Assembly (NCBI GenBank): GCA_030428835.1 | Contig: JAUIEP010000039.1 | Span: 1-34,374, forward strand | Direction: 5' to 3' | Source: Gammaproteobacteria bacterium | Lineage (GTDB): Bacteria; Pseudomonadota; Gammaproteobacteria; Pseudomonadales; Halieaceae | Length of the DNA: 34,374 nucleotides | In this document: one piece after another, positions 33,824 through 34,374 of the stretch | Layout: each line of letters begins with the position of its first letter | Position numbering within the stretch: the stretch's first letter is position 1 | Made by a program: the position numbers and the translations under genes | The notes under the pieces: model-generated | The model's database searches: none | What the model saw: the letters and a program-made list of their open reading frames with translations, nothing else | Told to the model about the DNA's origin: nothing

Positions 33824-34374
33824 ATGGATTGTTTCAGGCTGGACGGCAGGACCGCCCTCATCACCGGGGCGGGCGCGGGTATCGGCAAGGCCACCGCGCT
33901 GTGTTTCGCGGAGGCGGGTGCCAACGTCATCGTGGCTGCGCGAACGCGCGATACCATCGAGGAAGTCGCGCGTCGTTGCGCGGAGTTCGGCGTCGACGCC
34001 CTCGCCGTGGTAACCGACATCAATCGCGCCGAAGATCTCGATAACCTCGTAGAACGCAGCGTGGAGCGCTTCGGCGGCCTCGACATCGTCATCAATAACG
34101 CCGGTGGCGCCGGAGCGCCGGTGCCCGCGCTGGAGATCACCGACAAGTACTTCTCCGACCTGCTGCACTTCAACCTCGTGAGCCGCTTCGGCCTGATGCG
34201 GCGCTGCATCCCGCACCTGCTGGAGAGCGACGCCGCCAGCGTGGTGATGATTTCCTCGGTGCTGGGCCGTATGCCGGACCCCGGCTTCCTCACCTCCAAC
34301 ACGATCAACGCCGGGCTCAACAACATGACCCGCGAACTGGCGACGGAGTTCTCGCCGCGCATCCGCTTCAACGG
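33824..34374 (+). CDS. SDR-fold protein lacking the YxxxK catalytic pair, 3' partial
   Basis: 183 residues are visible; the gene runs off the window. RBS TAAGGAG (33811-33817) overlaps the LysR stop, so the two are coupled. TGAGAGIG (14-21) and NNAG (91-94) show an intact nucleotide-binding fold, and Ser145 (MISSV) is kept. Thirteen residues on, where Tyr is expected, the sequence is SNTIN: Ser158 replaces Tyr and Asn162 replaces Lys. I re-read these codons from the bases. It may be a non-catalytic or divergent member; the missing C-terminus cannot be checked. Confidence 0.85.
   Translation, partial: MDCFRLDGRTALITGAGAGIGKATALCFAEAGANVIVAARTRDTIEEVARRCAEFGVDALAVVTDINRAEDLDNLVERSVERFGGLDIVINNAGGAGAPVPALEITDKYFSDLLHFNLVSRFGLMRRCIPHLLESDAASVVMISSVLGRMPDPGFLTSNTINAGLNNMTRELATEFSPRIRFN

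Overview
The window is high-GC DNA (roughly two thirds G+C by eye) with tightly packed genes, short intergenic gaps, TGATG stop/start overlaps and good Shine-Dalgarno sequences, so it is bacterial. Lipoprotein signals, a c-type cytochrome domain, a LysR regulator with a divergent operon and a P450-ferredoxin fusion of the type described in Methylococcus suggest a Gram-negative proteobacterium, probably a gammaproteobacterium (a marine Halieaceae-like organism is a guess). Several enzymes (CYP51, LLM oxidoreductase, SDRs) look like actinobacterial catabolic genes.

Region A (1-12437, + strand) is one compact run. It holds a large GH106-like glycoside hydrolase (5' end cut by the window), a secreted alpha/beta-hydrolase-like protein with a PKD domain, a ThuA-domain lipoprotein, a gluconate-2-dehydrogenase-subunit-3-like small subunit and its GMC flavoprotein. 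The last gene is a 1162-residue fusion of ThuA, a sorbosone/glucose dehydrogenase propeller, PKD-like domains, cytochrome c and a C-terminal carbohydrate-binding-like domain. I read this as an extracytoplasmic oxidative glycoside-degrading system, possibly through 3-keto-glycosides.

Region B (12477-27073) is an oxidative catabolic cluster. It holds two P450 systems: a P450 with a separate 2Fe-2S ferredoxin, and a CYP51-family P450 fused to a 3Fe-4S-type ferredoxin. Around them lie an LLM-class oxidoreductase, a quinone-reductase-like MDR protein, a SnoaL/NTF2-fold protein, two classical SDRs, one extended SDR, an acyl-CoA ligase, an unrecognised 444-residue protein and two paralogous DapB-like dehydrogenases, one of them fused to an SRPBCC domain. 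The set suits stepwise oxidation and CoA activation of a hydrophobic terpenoid- or steroid-like compound; the substrate cannot be read from the sequence. Candidate operators sit at 13970-14009 and 17793-17810, and a good intrinsic terminator follows the CYP51 fusion.

Region C (27074-29061) is a scar. Two remnants of one minus-strand TauD/TfdA dioxygenase gene flank about 1.7 kb of clearly lower-GC DNA carrying hairpins and one gene for a secreted protein of unknown function.

Region D (29111-34374) is a minus-strand operon of an amidohydrolase and two alpha/beta hydrolases, read divergently from a LysR gene that has a near-perfect LysR-type palindrome against its start codon. The LysR gene is followed by an SDR, cut by the window end, that lacks the catalytic Tyr and Lys.
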